This document shows positions 31,161-40,800 of a DNA stretch of 42,521 nt, one piece after another. The first letter of the stretch is position 1. Each line of letters starts with the position of its first letter. Source of the DNA: a virus. The stretch spans positions 1-42,521 of the IMG/VR virus record IMGVR_UViG_3300048838_000291; one strand, written 5' to 3'. The translations under genes and the position numbers were made by a program. Under the pieces are notes generated by a model. The model had not been told where the DNA came from and searched no databases. It was given only the letters and a program-made list of their open reading frames with translations.

Positions 31161-34100
31161 CTGAAGAGAACCCGCGTGCGGCGGATGCCGCGGTTGCGCT
31201 GCGCCTCGGCAGCGAAGTACTTCCGCGCGCGCAGCATCTCGTCGAAGCTGCGCATCTGCACCTGGCGGCCGTTGACGGTGTAGCCGCTGACGTCGCCGCC
31301 GGACTGGATCGCTCGATCCAGCATGCCGACGATGTCCTCGACCGTGGCCGGGTCGCCGACCGCGGCCGCCGACGCCGATCCCTCGGGGTCGCCGTCCTCG
31401 CCCTCGATCTCCGCGGCCCGGAGCTCGACCGATGTTCCGGCAGTTCGAAGGTCCGCGCCAACGCCCGTGCCGGACTCCGCGTTGGCGCTGCCGCTAGGGT
31501 GTGAAGGGATCGACGTCAGCGCCTCGAGCTTGAGGTCGACGCGAAAACCGAACTGCACGTGCGCGCGTGCGGTGCGATGCACCCCGTTGTCGCGTCTGTG
31601 TGTTCGTGGCCATGTACCAAGGCTGTCGATCTCCATGGCCAGGTCGCTCGGGTCCGCGACCGTGCAGTTGTCGAGCCCAGCGGCGACCGCGGCCTGCGCC
31701 GCGCGCAGCGAGTCGACCGCGGTGTCATCGTCCGGCATGAACGGCGTCTGCGACGTCGTCTGGCAGATCACCTTCGGCAGCGCGGCGACACCCTTCGCGC
31801 GCAGACCGAACACGGCCTCGAACGCCTCGACGACGCGCGTCAGCGCGTCCTGGAACCCGGCGACGTCGGCGAAGTCGTTGTCGCCCAGGTCGACGACCAT
31901 CCACGCCGGGTACGGGATCAGGTTCAGCGGCGCACACTTCACGAACGCCGTCTGGATCAGCCGCTTGGCTTCCGGGAACAGGGGCGGCGGGCCGGCCTCG
32001 ACGGTCAGCGTCGCCGACTCCGCGAACCCGTTGCCGAGAACTTCGATCCAGCTACCGTCGCCGGCCTTCGCCGTGATGCGGTTCACCTGGTGCGGCGGCG
32101 TGTTGTTGCCGTTCACGCCTTGCACGCCGGCGCTGCCGCTGATCGTCGTCGACAGGTTCACCACCCAGTAAGGGGCCGAGAACGTGCCGGCGGCACCGGT
32201 GAGCCGGATTCGCTGCACGGGGTTCATGCCGTCGGCTGGCAGCGACGTTGCCGTCAGCGACGCGATCACGGACTGGCGCACCGACAGATCGGGATCGAAC
32301 ACGCCGGTCGCGTTCGGGATCGTCGCGTTCGTCGCCGCACCGTTCAGCGCCAGCTTGATCAGGCCTACCTTCGCCGACTCGCCCTCGGTGCGGCTGTAGC
32401 GCATCTTGGTTCGCTGCACGATCGGGACCTCGAACCCGCACGTGCCCTTCGGCGAGCCGTGAAACGTGTTGCTGTTCTGCCCACAGTCCCACGGTTCCCA
32501 CTCTTCGGTGTCGCAGTTGAACGCGATCACGTTCGGGTCGATCGTCGAGACGCCGATGCCGAAACTGCCGGACGGCCACAGGTCCGGGTCGCGATCGAGC
32601 CCGATCATCGCGCCGGTGCCGATGTTGCCGACGGCCTGGCTATGGCCGACGATCAGGCCGACGTGCAGTAGCTCGACCGTGTCGCTGGCGATCGTCGTCG
32701 CCTTGAACGCCAGCGCGCGCCACACGCGGTCGCCGAGCTCGGCGTATCCGTCGGGCGGAAGTCGGCACGCGTCCGGCGTCGGGTCTTCGAGCTCCTGGTC
32801 GCCGCTGCGGATCACCACGACGTTCGGATCCAGCGTCGGCAGCGAGTCGATCAGCTGCAGCAGCACGAACGAGAACGGGAACCCGCCGATCTGGATGTCG
32901 GCCAGGTGAGACCGCATGTTGAACGACCAGACGCCGACGCGCAGGTCCGGGTCGCCGATCTCGTCGCGGAATGCCTCGATGACGCGCAGCCACTCGCGCT
33001 GCATGAGCTCGAGCGACGGCCAGGTCGCGGCACCAGGCGCGAACGTGCCGAGCTCAGTCTCCCACAGGAACAACGCCAGGCCTTCCCACTTCTCAGGCTG
33101 GCCCAGGTAGAGCGCGCCGGAAGTCGCGCGGGCTTTGGCCAGGTCCGCCGCAAAGTCGTTGAAGTAGCGCGAGCCGCGTTGCCAGCCCAACGCCGGCCCC
33201 GTCGCCGTCGCGGTGGCGCCGCTGGTGCTGCCGACGATCGAGCCAGCCGCGAGCGTCTGGCCGTTCGGCGCCGTCACGTAGAGCCGCTTCGTCGTCGGGT
33301 TCCACGCGTGCACCGTCGCCGAGTAGGTGCCGGCCGTGACCGTCTCGCCGACCACCCAGGACGTCGGGAACGTGCCGCTGCACGGGATCGCCTGCACCGT
33401 TACGCCGGCGATGAAGTTGTCCGCCAGCGTGCCGTCCAGGTTCCAGTGCTGGAACAGACGAACGCCGAAGTCGTTCACTTCCAGGCCGGCGCCGTGGTAG
33501 TCGTGCGCCGCGTGCAGCAGCCGGTTCTCCGGTCCGATGTGAACCTGGTTCGCGGCATCCGAACACCCGCGCGGGTCGATCTCATAGTGGGTCGCCTGGC
33601 CGTTCAGGCCTGGCATCGCATGGTAGGGCACCCACGCGCCGACCTGCGGGTTGGCGTTCACGGTGGCGATCGTGCCAGTGCCGGCCGTGCTCGTGTTCGT
33701 GATCGTCTGCGAAGCTGCGATGCTGCCAGCCTGGCGCAGCATGCCGAGCACGTAGTTCGCACCGTCCAGGTCGATGAACTGCAGCGTGAACGAGCCACCG
33801 CCGCTGGTCGAGAACCGGTCGCCGAGCTTCCACGGCGCGCCTACGCCGGACACCGACGCGACCGGAACGACGATCGTCTGCGCCAGCTTGGCGTAGGGGT
33901 CCCAGTACGGCGTGTCGGTCAGGTCCTCGGGAACCGCCTTGTTCCATCGCCGGTCCTTGTGCTGCGGGATGTACTGCGCCGCGCCGGGTGCATGCGTCGC
34001 CGAGAAGTTGAACGGGGCGACGTTGCACGTCGTGCCGTTGTCCAGGTTGACGAGCTCGCCCGGCGTCCACTGCCACGGCGTCAGATCGAGGATCTTCAGC

Positions 34101-34303
34101 ACCCAAACGCCGGTTCCAAGGATGCGGCGCACCATGCCGCGCGCACCGGACACGGTGCCGGTGAGAATCGTCCCGATCGGCGGTGGCGTCACCGGCGGGT
34201 TCAGCGTCGCGAAGTGCTGGCCCAGGATCGGGTCGACGTGCTGCAGCACGGTACCGCGCGCGTGTGTGTCGCCGACGATGCCGTAGTAGTGGGTGTCCGT
34301 CAC
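31157..34303 (-). CDS. Tandem SGNH (sialate esterase-like) protein fused to a gpW-like head-joining domain
   Basis: The 1048-residue product lies where lambda W lies, between terminase and portal. Residues about 985-1048 (DIVGMLDRAIQSGG, VNGRQVQMRSFDEMLRARKY) resemble gpW-type connectors. Upstream is an SGNH/SASA esterase-like domain: nucleophile Ser555 in VGHSQAVGN, GDND at 807-810, and DNGVH at 905-909. Residues 1-540 look like a second, degenerate copy: GDTHA at 11-15 (Thr for Ser), LFLWETELG near 412, DACRLPPDGYAELG at 511-524 (Arg for His), plus beta modules near 43-100 and 318-378. Activity (deacetylation of surface glycan) is inference. The start is GTG with no clear ribosome-binding site. 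Confidence 0.72.
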   Translation of the reverse strand: MTDTHYYGIVGDTHARGTVLQHVDPILGQHFATLNPPVTPPPIGTILTGTVSGARGMVRRILGTGVWVLKILDLTPWQWTPGELVNLDNGTTCNVAPFNFSATHAPGAAQYIPQHKDRRWNKAVPEDLTDTPYWDPYAKLAQTIVVPVASVSGVGAPWKLGDRFSTSGGGSFTLQFIDLDGANYVLGMLRQAGSIAASQTITNTSTAGTGTIATVNANPQVGAWVPYHAMPGLNGQATHYEIDPRGCSDAANQVHIGPENRLLHAAHDYHGAGLEVNDFGVRLFQHWNLDGTLADNFIAGVTVQAIPCSGTFPTSWVVGETVTAGTYSATVHAWNPTTKRLYVTAPNGQTLAAGSIVGSTSGATATATGPALGWQRGSRYFNDFAADLAKARATSGALYLGQPEKWEGLALFLWETELGTFAPGAATWPSLELMQREWLRVIEAFRDEIGDPDLRVGVWSFNMRSHLADIQIGGFPFSFVLLQLIDSLPTLDPNVVVIRSGDQELEDPTPDACRLPPDGYAELGDRVWRALAFKATTIASDTVELLHVGLIVGHSQAVGNIGTGAMIGLDRDPDLWPSGSFGIGVSTIDPNVIAFNCDTEEWEPWDCGQNSNTFHGSPKGTCGFEVPIVQRTKMRYSRTEGESAKVGLIKLALNGAATNATIPNATGVFDPDLSVRQSVIASLTATSLPADGMNPVQRIRLTGAAGTFSAPYWVVNLSTTISGSAGVQGVNGNNTPPHQVNRITAKAGDGSWIEVLGNGFAESATLTVEAGPPPLFPEAKRLIQTAFVKCAPLNLIPYPAWMVVDLGDNDFADVAGFQDALTRVVEAFEAVFGLRAKGVAALPKVICQTTSQTPFMPDDDTAVDSLRAAQAAVAAGLDNCTVADPSDLAMEIDSLGTWPRTHRRDNGVHRTARAHVQFGFRVDLKLEALTSIPSHPSGSANAESGTGVGADLRTAGTSVELRAAEIEGEDGDPEGSASAAAVGDPATVEDIVGMLDRAIQSGGDVSGYTVNGRQVQMRSFDEMLRARKYFAAEAQRNRGIRRTRVLFR

Positions 34304-34339
34304 TCCGGGGATCGTCGCACCGTCGCGAGGTCGCGCGCG

Positions 34340-34585
34340 TCAGTCCGAATCGCGCTGCGGTTCCGGGATCGCGCCGCGCCAGTTGCTGACCTGCGCTGCG
34401 TCGATCTCCCACGATCGGTACTTCGTTCCGCACGCCTGGCATTGATGCGAGCGGATACGGCCGCGCACGTTGAACGTGAACGGCTTGTGCCGGCCGCATT
34501 GTGGGCAGCGGAACGGCAGGAACGCGACGACCGGCAGGTGCTCGTCGGGAACGTCGTCGGTGTCGGCTTGTCGTCGTGTAACCAT
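34340..34585 (-). CDS. Zinc-ribbon protein (Com-like), 81 aa
   Basis: The 81-residue product has two knuckles, CPQCGRHKP at 27-30 and CQACGT at 49-52, forming a four-cysteine zinc ribbon, with a strand FTFNVRGRIRSHQ between them. Small zinc ribbons of this kind are often encoded beside terminase genes in phages. The start overlaps the terminase end by one base. The TGA stop is followed by C and by an open frame that runs into the esterase-like gene 12 codons later, so stop readthrough would join the two. Confidence 0.75.
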   Translation of the reverse strand: MVTRRQADTDDVPDEHLPVVAFLPFRCPQCGRHKPFTFNVRGRIRSHQCQACGTKYRSWEIDAAQVSNWRGAIPEPQRDSD

Positions 34586-36477
34586 CAGCGCCCGCCCAGG
34601 GTCGGAAAGCGCGGCCCGCGGCGCCGCTGGTTCTGCTGTCGTCGCGGCGGCGGCGCCGTCGCGTCTGGTGCCGGCCGCTTCGCGAACTGCTTTCGCTCGG
34701 TGCGCAGCGTGTCGATGCGGCTCAGTCGTGCGGCCGCGGCCTGGTAGACCTGCAGGTCCCAGGCCTCGTTCCGCTGGTGTCCAGGTTTCTTCACCCAGCG
34801 CATCGCCTCGCGGTTGCCGCTGCGCTGCTTCACCTTGTGCTCGCTGGCCAGCTGCTTCAGCGACGCCGCATCGAGATCAGACGGGAGCCATAGGCGACCG
34901 GCGCGGCTCTCCGGTTCGGCCAGCGCCTGTTGCATGCGCTGCGCGATCAGGTCCTTGAACCAGTCCACGTTCACGGTCCAGACGGTCATCGAGTTTGGTA
35001 GCGGCGCGCCGGTGCGCGGGTGCTTGTCGAGCTTCTTCGTGCCGAACGGCACGGAGCCCTCGCGCTCCACGCCGGCAATCATGCGCGCCACCGGTTGCCA
35101 GTCGCGGCAGAAGTCCAGAACCTCGGGGCGGCGGTAGCGGGAGTCCACAAGGCAGCAGTGAACCCGCAGCTGCTGCGGCCCGTACAGGTTGCGAAACAGG
35201 ATGTCGCCGAGCTCGTTCCAGTCGTTGGTTCGGCCGACGCCGACGAGCCATGATTCTTCGTCCATGCCCCAGGCCTGCAGGTGATACTCCATTCGGTCGA
35301 CCTGGACGTCGACGGTGGCCGTGATCGCCTTCGCGTCGGCCGGAACCTCGCCGAGCTTGTGCGTGCCGACGCACGCCGTGACCGCGGCGTCGGTCGTGTT
35401 CTGCACGCGTTCCTCCCAGACCTCGGCCAGCCAGCTATTCACGAAGTTTTGAAACCGCTTCGGCACGTCGCGCGACGCCATCCACTTCGCGACGATCTGC
35501 CACCACTGCACCCACGGCGAGTACGCCGCCCACAGGTGATAGCTACGGTGCGGGTGCCGTTCTTCTTTGCTCTCGACGTTGCGCCACTGCATCGCGTCGT
35601 GGCCTGTCGGCACCCACCAGCCGCGCGCCAGCATCTCGATCTTGCCGCGGTCGTCGATCTGCTGCTCGCACCGTGCGCACTCGTACCAAGCGTGCCGCGC
35701 GTCTTCCATCTCGCGCGCGGTCGTCACGGTCGCCTTGTCCCACTTCACCCGGTGCCACTCGAACACCTGCAGCCACTGGCAATGCGGACACGGCACCCAG
35801 TAGCGCCGCTGGTCGCCGTCCTCGAATAGCTGGCAGATGTTGCCGTCGCGCGTCGTCGGCGTCGACGCGCACACGATCAGGTGATCGTAGAACGTGCGGG
35901 TTCGTTCCTCGAGCAGATCGAGCGGCGACGCTTCCTTGCCGGACCAGTCGGGGAACTTGTCGACTTCGTCGGCGCAGACCAGGCGCACAGGCACCGACGC
36001 CAGATCCGCCGGCGACTGCGCCGCGCGCAGGTAGACGATGCACCGGCGGAACACCATCTCGCGCGTCTGCAGGTCGTCCTGACGTCCGGTGCGTTGCTCG
36101 CGCAGCGACGCCGACGCCTCGACCATCGGCAGCAGCCGGCGCTGCATGGCCAGCTTCGCGTCGTCGCGCCGCGGCATCACGAGCATGATCGGGCAGGGGT
36201 CGTGCTGGATGTGGTAGCCGATCAGGTTGTTCAGTGTCTCGGTCTTGCTGACCTGCGTTCCCGTCATCAGCGACAGGTGCCGGACCCAGCGGCAGTTCGC
36301 GGTGTCCATCCACTCGCGCGCGTAGGGAACGCGTGACGTCTGCCACGGGCCCGGCTCCGCGTTGAACGACGAATCGAGGAACCGGTGCGCGTCGGCCCAC
36401 TCGCTAACCGTCACCTGCGGTTTCGGCGTCCAGGTCCGCCAGATCGTCGGGTCCGTCATCAGCGACGGGGTCCTCAT
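34585..36477 (-). CDS. Terminase large subunit (lambda gpA family)
   Basis: The 630-residue product has the gpA-type ATPase: MTGTQVSKTET (Walker A, near residue 72), MLVMPRRDDA, and VRLVCADEVDKFP (Walker B, near 165), then STPTTRDGN (motif III). A zinc knuckle follows (CPHC near 232, CARC near 270), typical of the family, and a nuclease domain with TATVDVQVDRMEYH and CLVDSRYRRPEVLDF. The Walker A has Ser where most relatives have Gly. gpA-family enzymes usually cut at cos sites. The first ATG overlaps the small subunit gene; MTDPTIW at 36459 is an alternative start. Confidence 0.93.
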   Translation of the reverse strand: MRTPSLMTDPTIWRTWTPKPQVTVSEWADAHRFLDSSFNAEPGPWQTSRVPYAREWMDTANCRWVRHLSLMTGTQVSKTETLNNLIGYHIQHDPCPIMLVMPRRDDAKLAMQRRLLPMVEASASLREQRTGRQDDLQTREMVFRRCIVYLRAAQSPADLASVPVRLVCADEVDKFPDWSGKEASPLDLLEERTRTFYDHLIVCASTPTTRDGNICQLFEDGDQRRYWVPCPHCQWLQVFEWHRVKWDKATVTTAREMEDARHAWYECARCEQQIDDRGKIEMLARGWWVPTGHDAMQWRNVESKEERHPHRSYHLWAAYSPWVQWWQIVAKWMASRDVPKRFQNFVNSWLAEVWEERVQNTTDAAVTACVGTHKLGEVPADAKAITATVDVQVDRMEYHLQAWGMDEESWLVGVGRTNDWNELGDILFRNLYGPQQLRVHCCLVDSRYRRPEVLDFCRDWQPVARMIAGVEREGSVPFGTKKLDKHPRTGAPLPNSMTVWTVNVDWFKDLIAQRMQQALAEPESRAGRLWLPSDLDAASLKQLASEHKVKQRSGNREAMRWVKKPGHQRNEAWDLQVYQAAAARLSRIDTLRTERKQFAKRPAPDATAPPPRRQQNQRRRGPRFPTLGGR

Positions 36478-36955
36478 GCGCCGGGACCTCGAGCCCGTTC
36501 TCGAGCCCGCGCCGAATCGAATCGACCTCGGTCCGCAGCTGCTCCTCGATCCACTCGACCGACGGCGCCTGGAACAGACGCACGGCCATCTTCTTCACCA
36601 GGTCGTTGAGCCGCATCCCGACGGCGCCGAACGCCGCGGTCGCGAACGCCACGACTTCGGACCGCTTCACCAGCAAGCCGCGCGCGTGCAACAGGTCGAG
36701 CTTCGATCGCAGCGCGAGGTACTTCTTGCGCTCGGTCGTCCAGTAGTCGTCGACGGAACGAGCCGACGCCGGCGCGCCGGGCCCAGGCTTCTTGAGCTTG
36801 CGCCACTCGTGGTACTTGACGAGCCAGGCCTTCACGTCGGACTTGCGCCGCGGCGTCGGCGCGCCGTCGCGCACGTGTTCCTTCCAGGTCGTCAGCGACA
36901 CGCCCGCGAGCTTCGCCAGCTGCGGCGCCGGCAGCGCGTGCTTCGTTGCTGGCAT
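36404..36955 (-). CDS. Terminase small subunit (Nu1-like)
   Basis: The 183-residue product begins MPATKHALPAPQLAKLAGVS, a helix-turn-helix (LAKLAGVSLTTWKEHVRDGA) like that of Nu1-type small subunits, followed by a helical middle (DDYWTTERKKYLALRSKLDL) and an acidic tail. It should bind the packaging site and present it to the large subunit, which overlaps it by 74 bases downstream. A GC-tract region that may be cos lies just upstream, as in lambda. Confidence 0.75.
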   Translation of the reverse strand: MPATKHALPAPQLAKLAGVSLTTWKEHVRDGAPTPRRKSDVKAWLVKYHEWRKLKKPGPGAPASARSVDDYWTTERKKYLALRSKLDLLHARGLLVKRSEVVAFATAAFGAVGMRLNDLVKKMAVRLFQAPSVEWIEEQLRTEVDSIRRGLENGLEVPAHEDPVADDGPDDLADLDAETAGDG

Positions 36956-36958
36956 CGT

Positions 36959-37153
36959 TCAACGGGCGGACCGAAAACATGCGACCATGCGCGCAGAAAG
37001 GGGTCGACTCGTTCCCCACGAACCGACTCGCCCCCCCCTACTAGGGACCCAAGGCCAGGGGGGGGCACCCCCGGCCGATCGGCGCGCCTCGCCCCCCCCG
37101 ACGTCGTCGCCGATCGTCGATCCTGCGGCCTCCTGGTGGCTTTGGTCGGTCAT
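36959..37153 (-). CDS. Doubtful small reading frame over the candidate cos region (64 aa)
   Basis: The ATG at 37153 overlaps the upstream TGA (ATGA), as for real genes here. However, the product (MTDQSHQEAAGSTIGDDVGG, then Gly/Arg/Trp-rich) has no recognisable fold, and its DNA is dominated by G8 and C8 runs. It may be translated by coupling only, and the DNA is more likely kept for packaging. Confidence 0.35.
   Translation of the reverse strand: MTDQSHQEAAGSTIGDDVGGGEARRSAGGAPPWPWVPSRGGRVGSWGTSRPLSARMVACFRSAR
37027..37099. other. Candidate packaging (cos/terminase-binding) region
   Basis: A 12-bp direct repeat CTCGCCCCCCCC occurs at 37027-37038 and 37088-37099, with an inverted G8 run at 37058-37065 and CACCCCCGG beside it. 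The region lies just upstream of the small terminase gene, the usual place of cos in gpA-type phages. A circular contig hides the physical ends, so the cut site cannot be placed. Confidence 0.45.
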
Positions 37154-37419
37154 CGTCTCACGCCTGCGCATCGCCTGCAGTGAGTGCAGTTGTACGGTGC
37201 TGCTCTCTCACCGCATAGGCCGCACAGCTTGACCTCGAACGCGATCAGCTTGCCGATCGCGTTCATTGCCGCTCGCGTGCACGTCGGGCAGTCTTCAGGA
37301 TGAAGGGGCCGGGCATTGTGACAGCCCTCGAACCAGAGTCGCAACGTGCGGTCGAGACGCTCTTCAAGTGTGCCGGACACCCCGCCTAGCCTCACTGCGA
37401 ACGGGCGACGATCAGTCAC
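37150..37419 (-). CDS. Cys-rich small protein, probable zinc finger (89 aa)
   Basis: The start is GTG at 37419, overlapping the upstream TGA. The 89-residue product has CPTC at 44-47, CGLC at 66-69 and a C-terminal CTHCRRC, with a preceding helix (LEERLDRTLRLWFEGC). This many CxxC pairs suggests two zinc sites. It is one of three consecutive coupled Cys-rich genes before the terminase. The function is unknown. Confidence 0.65.
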   Translation of the reverse strand: MTDRRPFAVRLGGVSGTLEERLDRTLRLWFEGCHNARPLHPEDCPTCTRAAMNAIGKLIAFEVKLCGLCGERAAPYNCTHCRRCAGVRR

Positions 37420-37700
37420 TTGGCGTCCTCCAGCGGCGCCACGTCGTCGAGCCACACGTCGCAGCACCGCAGACACAGTCGATAGCCTCCCCAATGTCCT
37501 TCGATGCATGCTGACTGCACGAGCATGCGCTCGCCGCGAGGGACGTCGTGCGCCTGGCCGGGGCCGTTGCCGAGGCACTTCTGCGTCTTCGCGTTGGTGG
37601 CGATCCACTGACGGTGGCAGGAGACTCGCACGTCGCGATCGCCGGCGTTCCAGTCCTCGCGTATGTAGACATTGTCTGGACGCTTTGGCTTGTAGGTCAC
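37416..37700 (-). CDS. Cys-rich small protein (94 aa)
   Basis: The start is GTG at 37700 (GTGA overlap). The 94-residue product reads KPKRPDNVYIREDWNAG, then VSCHRQWIATN and a C-terminal CLRCCDVWLDD. Five cysteines and a few histidines suggest metal binding. It overlaps both neighbours by four bases. No family was recognised. Confidence 0.6.
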   Translation of the reverse strand: MTYKPKRPDNVYIREDWNAGDRDVRVSCHRQWIATNAKTQKCLGNGPGQAHDVPRGERMLVQSACIEGHWGGYRLCLRCCDVWLDDVAPLEDAK

Positions 37701-37870
37701 TGTCGCCCTCGCAGGATCTCGCGAGTGTGCTTGCGGCAGTAGATCGACAGCCCCACAGCGTGCCGAAAGCACCAACGCCGATCGCATCGCAGCGGCGGCG
37801 GCGGCATCAGCACGATGCCCAGCGCGATCGCGCACCAGCACACGACACACGCGATGCCATCGTCGATCAC
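37697..37870 (-). CDS. Small membrane or Cys-rich protein (57 aa)
   Basis: A GTG at 37870 overlaps the TGA of the large secreted-protein gene. The 57-residue product starts with a hydrophobic Cys-containing helix (IACVVCWCAIALGIVLM) and continues with a basic part holding more cysteines (CDRRWCFRHAVGLSIYCRKH). It may be a membrane protein with a metal-binding tail. Being short, it is supported mainly by coupling. Confidence 0.5.
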   Translation of the reverse strand: MIDDGIACVVCWCAIALGIVLMPPPPLRCDRRWCFRHAVGLSIYCRKHTREILRGRQ

Positions 37871-40800
37871 TGGTGCGCGTCCCACATTGCCCCTTGCCAC
37901 GTCGACCAGGATCGGTGCCACGCGTCCGAGAACGGCGCCGCCATGTAGCGGTCCATGTAGTCGAAGAACGGCTGGTGCCCCCACGCGTCCACGAGCCCCA
38001 TCGTGCGCATCGTCAGCGTGACACCAGGCCACGCGTTCGCCGAGCAGCATCGGCGGTAGTTGTTGGCCAGCCAGTCGCGTGAGTCCGCGGCGATGTCGTG
38101 TTGCGAACCGTTCGCATGAAAGTTGCCCCACTCGGGCAGGCCCACGTCGGCAGCGGTGTAGCCACCGAACCCCCAGTTGAAGACGCCTGGCGACGTCTCG
38201 GCGACGTAGAACGTTTGCCCGTCCTCGGACCACCACACCGGCACGTTGAGCGGATGATCAGGGCCGAAGAACTGCACGGGCTTGGCGATGCCCAGCATGC
38301 GCGGCTCGTCGAGCATGCGACCAGCGAACAGGATCGGGAACTTGCGTCCGTTGCAGTGCCCGTTGACGCCCCAGGGTTGCCCTACTTCGTTGCAGCCCCA
38401 CCAGTCGATGCCCACCTGCAGGAAGCGAATCAAAAGCGGCCTTTTCGCGGCGTCGGTGTAGTCGCAGTTGAGCAGCAGCCCCGCATCGCCCGTAAGCGTC
38501 GTGAAGTCGCGGTAGTAGCTCGGCATGTTGTCTGCGGGATGCATCCGCCCGCTGGTCCAGTGCGGACAATGGTCGAGCCAGACACGTTCGAACGCCGCGG
38601 CCGTGGCCGTCATCGACGGTGCGCCAGGTGCTGGCGCCAGGTGCGCTAGCCTGGCCGTGTCGACCTGGCTCAGTCGAAACAGGTCCTTCGGCCCGGTGTA
38701 GGGCGGCCGGAACGCGTCCGCCGGCGGCACCGCATCGAGCACGGTCAGCACGGCCGCCGTCTTGATCTCGCTCGGTGAGCCGGACGGATGCGGCCCCACC
38801 TGCGAAATGGTGGACACCAGCGAAGAACGACCGGTGATCTCGAGCGGCAAAGCGGCGGCGACATTCAGGGCCGGCACGTAGACGCGTTGGTCGGCGCTGT
38901 ACTGGCCGTACAGGGCGGAGTCGTAGCCGTGCGCACCGGTCATCGGCGGGTTCAGCATCGAGCCGTTGACGATGCGGCCGCCGCCGATCGTCGCCGTCGG
39001 TGGCTCGATGCTGGTCACGGTGACGGGGCCGACCACCCACCAGTCGCCGTTGACGAACTGGCCCGCCGGCGCCGGCGCGGCGAAGGTCCAGGAGATGCCC
39101 CACTGGCTCACGCTCAACACGCGCGGCGTCGTGTCTGGCGGCGGCGGCGGCGGCGGGATCGGACCAGGCGGCACCCAGGAGCGGCGACCGTTGCCAAGGT
39201 CGCCCATGATCTGCTGCCAGATCGCCCGGGCCTTCGTGTGGCCAGGCTGTTCGCGCAGGACGACGAAGACGGCCGGCACGTCCCAAGTCGTTTCGAACCA
39301 CGGATCAGGCCAGGCGCGGCCGTCGTACGCCGACGGCGGCGGGGGCGGAAACTCGATGTTGCCGACGCCATGGTAGCGCCCTTGCTGAAGGATCCAGTTG
39401 TGGTCGATGCACGCCAGCGCAGCGCGCAAGGCCAGCGAGCGCGCCGCCTCGATGCCGAACACGTCGCCGGCGAGCCACAGGCCGTACGCGCCGATCGACT
39501 GCTGCCAGGCCATCCAGCGAAGGCCAGGTCCGAGCCGAACGTCATCGCGCACGTCCCACACGTCGAACGGCTTCGTACCCAGCTGCGGCACGTAGACCAT
39601 CGACACCCGCTCGAGGTAGCGCGCGCGCACGCGTTCGGCCAGCGCGCGGTCCTCGAGCTCGCGCCACAGCTGCACAGCGACGATCCCGGCCCACCCGACG
39701 CTGCGTGCCGCATCGGCGCCGCTGGTGCTGTAGCCAGGCCGCACCGTCTCACCGAACAGGAACGCGCGCGCGTGCTGCTGTAGCTCCCACTGCAGCGCCG
39801 GCGACTCGACCAGGCGAGCACCGGCGGCCAGGGTGCCGATCAGCCAGTGCTCGCGGTCCTGCGCGGTCCATCCGTAGTCGGGATCGGGCAGCGGGCCAGG
39901 CTTGCCCAGCTGGTCCGGCGAAACCCCGGTGTGCCAGTGCGGCCGGCCAGACCAGAACACGCAATGCGGGTGCTCGGCCGGATCGGCCTGGCGCCCGCTC
40001 GCTTCCAGGTGATGCGACGGCCGCGACAGCCACTCAAGCGCCGAAAGGTAGGCGACCAGTTCGGCCCCTTCGCCGCCGGCATGGAACGACTCGCCGCGCA
40101 CGAACACCTGGTCCTCCTGCGCCCCCGTGTCGCCGCTGCTGGCGTTGGCGCCGACCACCCCGTTCTCCCATGTGTGCAGGCGCCGCAGCGCCTCGGGGAA
40201 CAGGTTCCGCGTCCAGGCGATCGGGTCGAATCCAGGCGGATCGGACGGCGTGCCGTGCGGCAGCAGCTGCGCGATCCCGTGCCCGCACGTGGTGAGCCCG
40301 ACGGCGGCCGCCAGGCGGACCCATGCCTGCGTTTCGTCGGCGGAGCCGAAGATGTGGCGCGGCCACCCGATCGCGAACGGTACGCCTCGAGCCTGGCCGT
40401 CGACGAAGCGGGTTCCGCCAGGCACCAGCGGCGCGCCCCATCCGGCGCCAGGCACGCCGACCATGCCGTCGCCGAACGTCAGCGCCAGGCCGCCAGGCGG
40501 CGCCGTCGCGGCCATGTCCGGGATCGATCCGTTGCTGCAGGTGATCACGGCCTCGCCGACGACCGTCGTCGGCTCGTCGGGATACCACCTGGCCCACACG
40601 TCGGCGTGCAGCATCGGCGACACCCGCCCCTGCAGCCGCACCGTCAGCGCGGCGCCGTCGGCGGCGAGCTCGACCAGCTGCAGCGGTACGCCGCCCACGG
40701 CCAGCCAGCCGCCGAAGTAGTCGAGCGGTGGCAGCGTGACCGGAGGCGGCGCGGCCGCGCTCGACGCGGCGAGGTCGATCGCGCGGCGTTCGCCGGCCGC

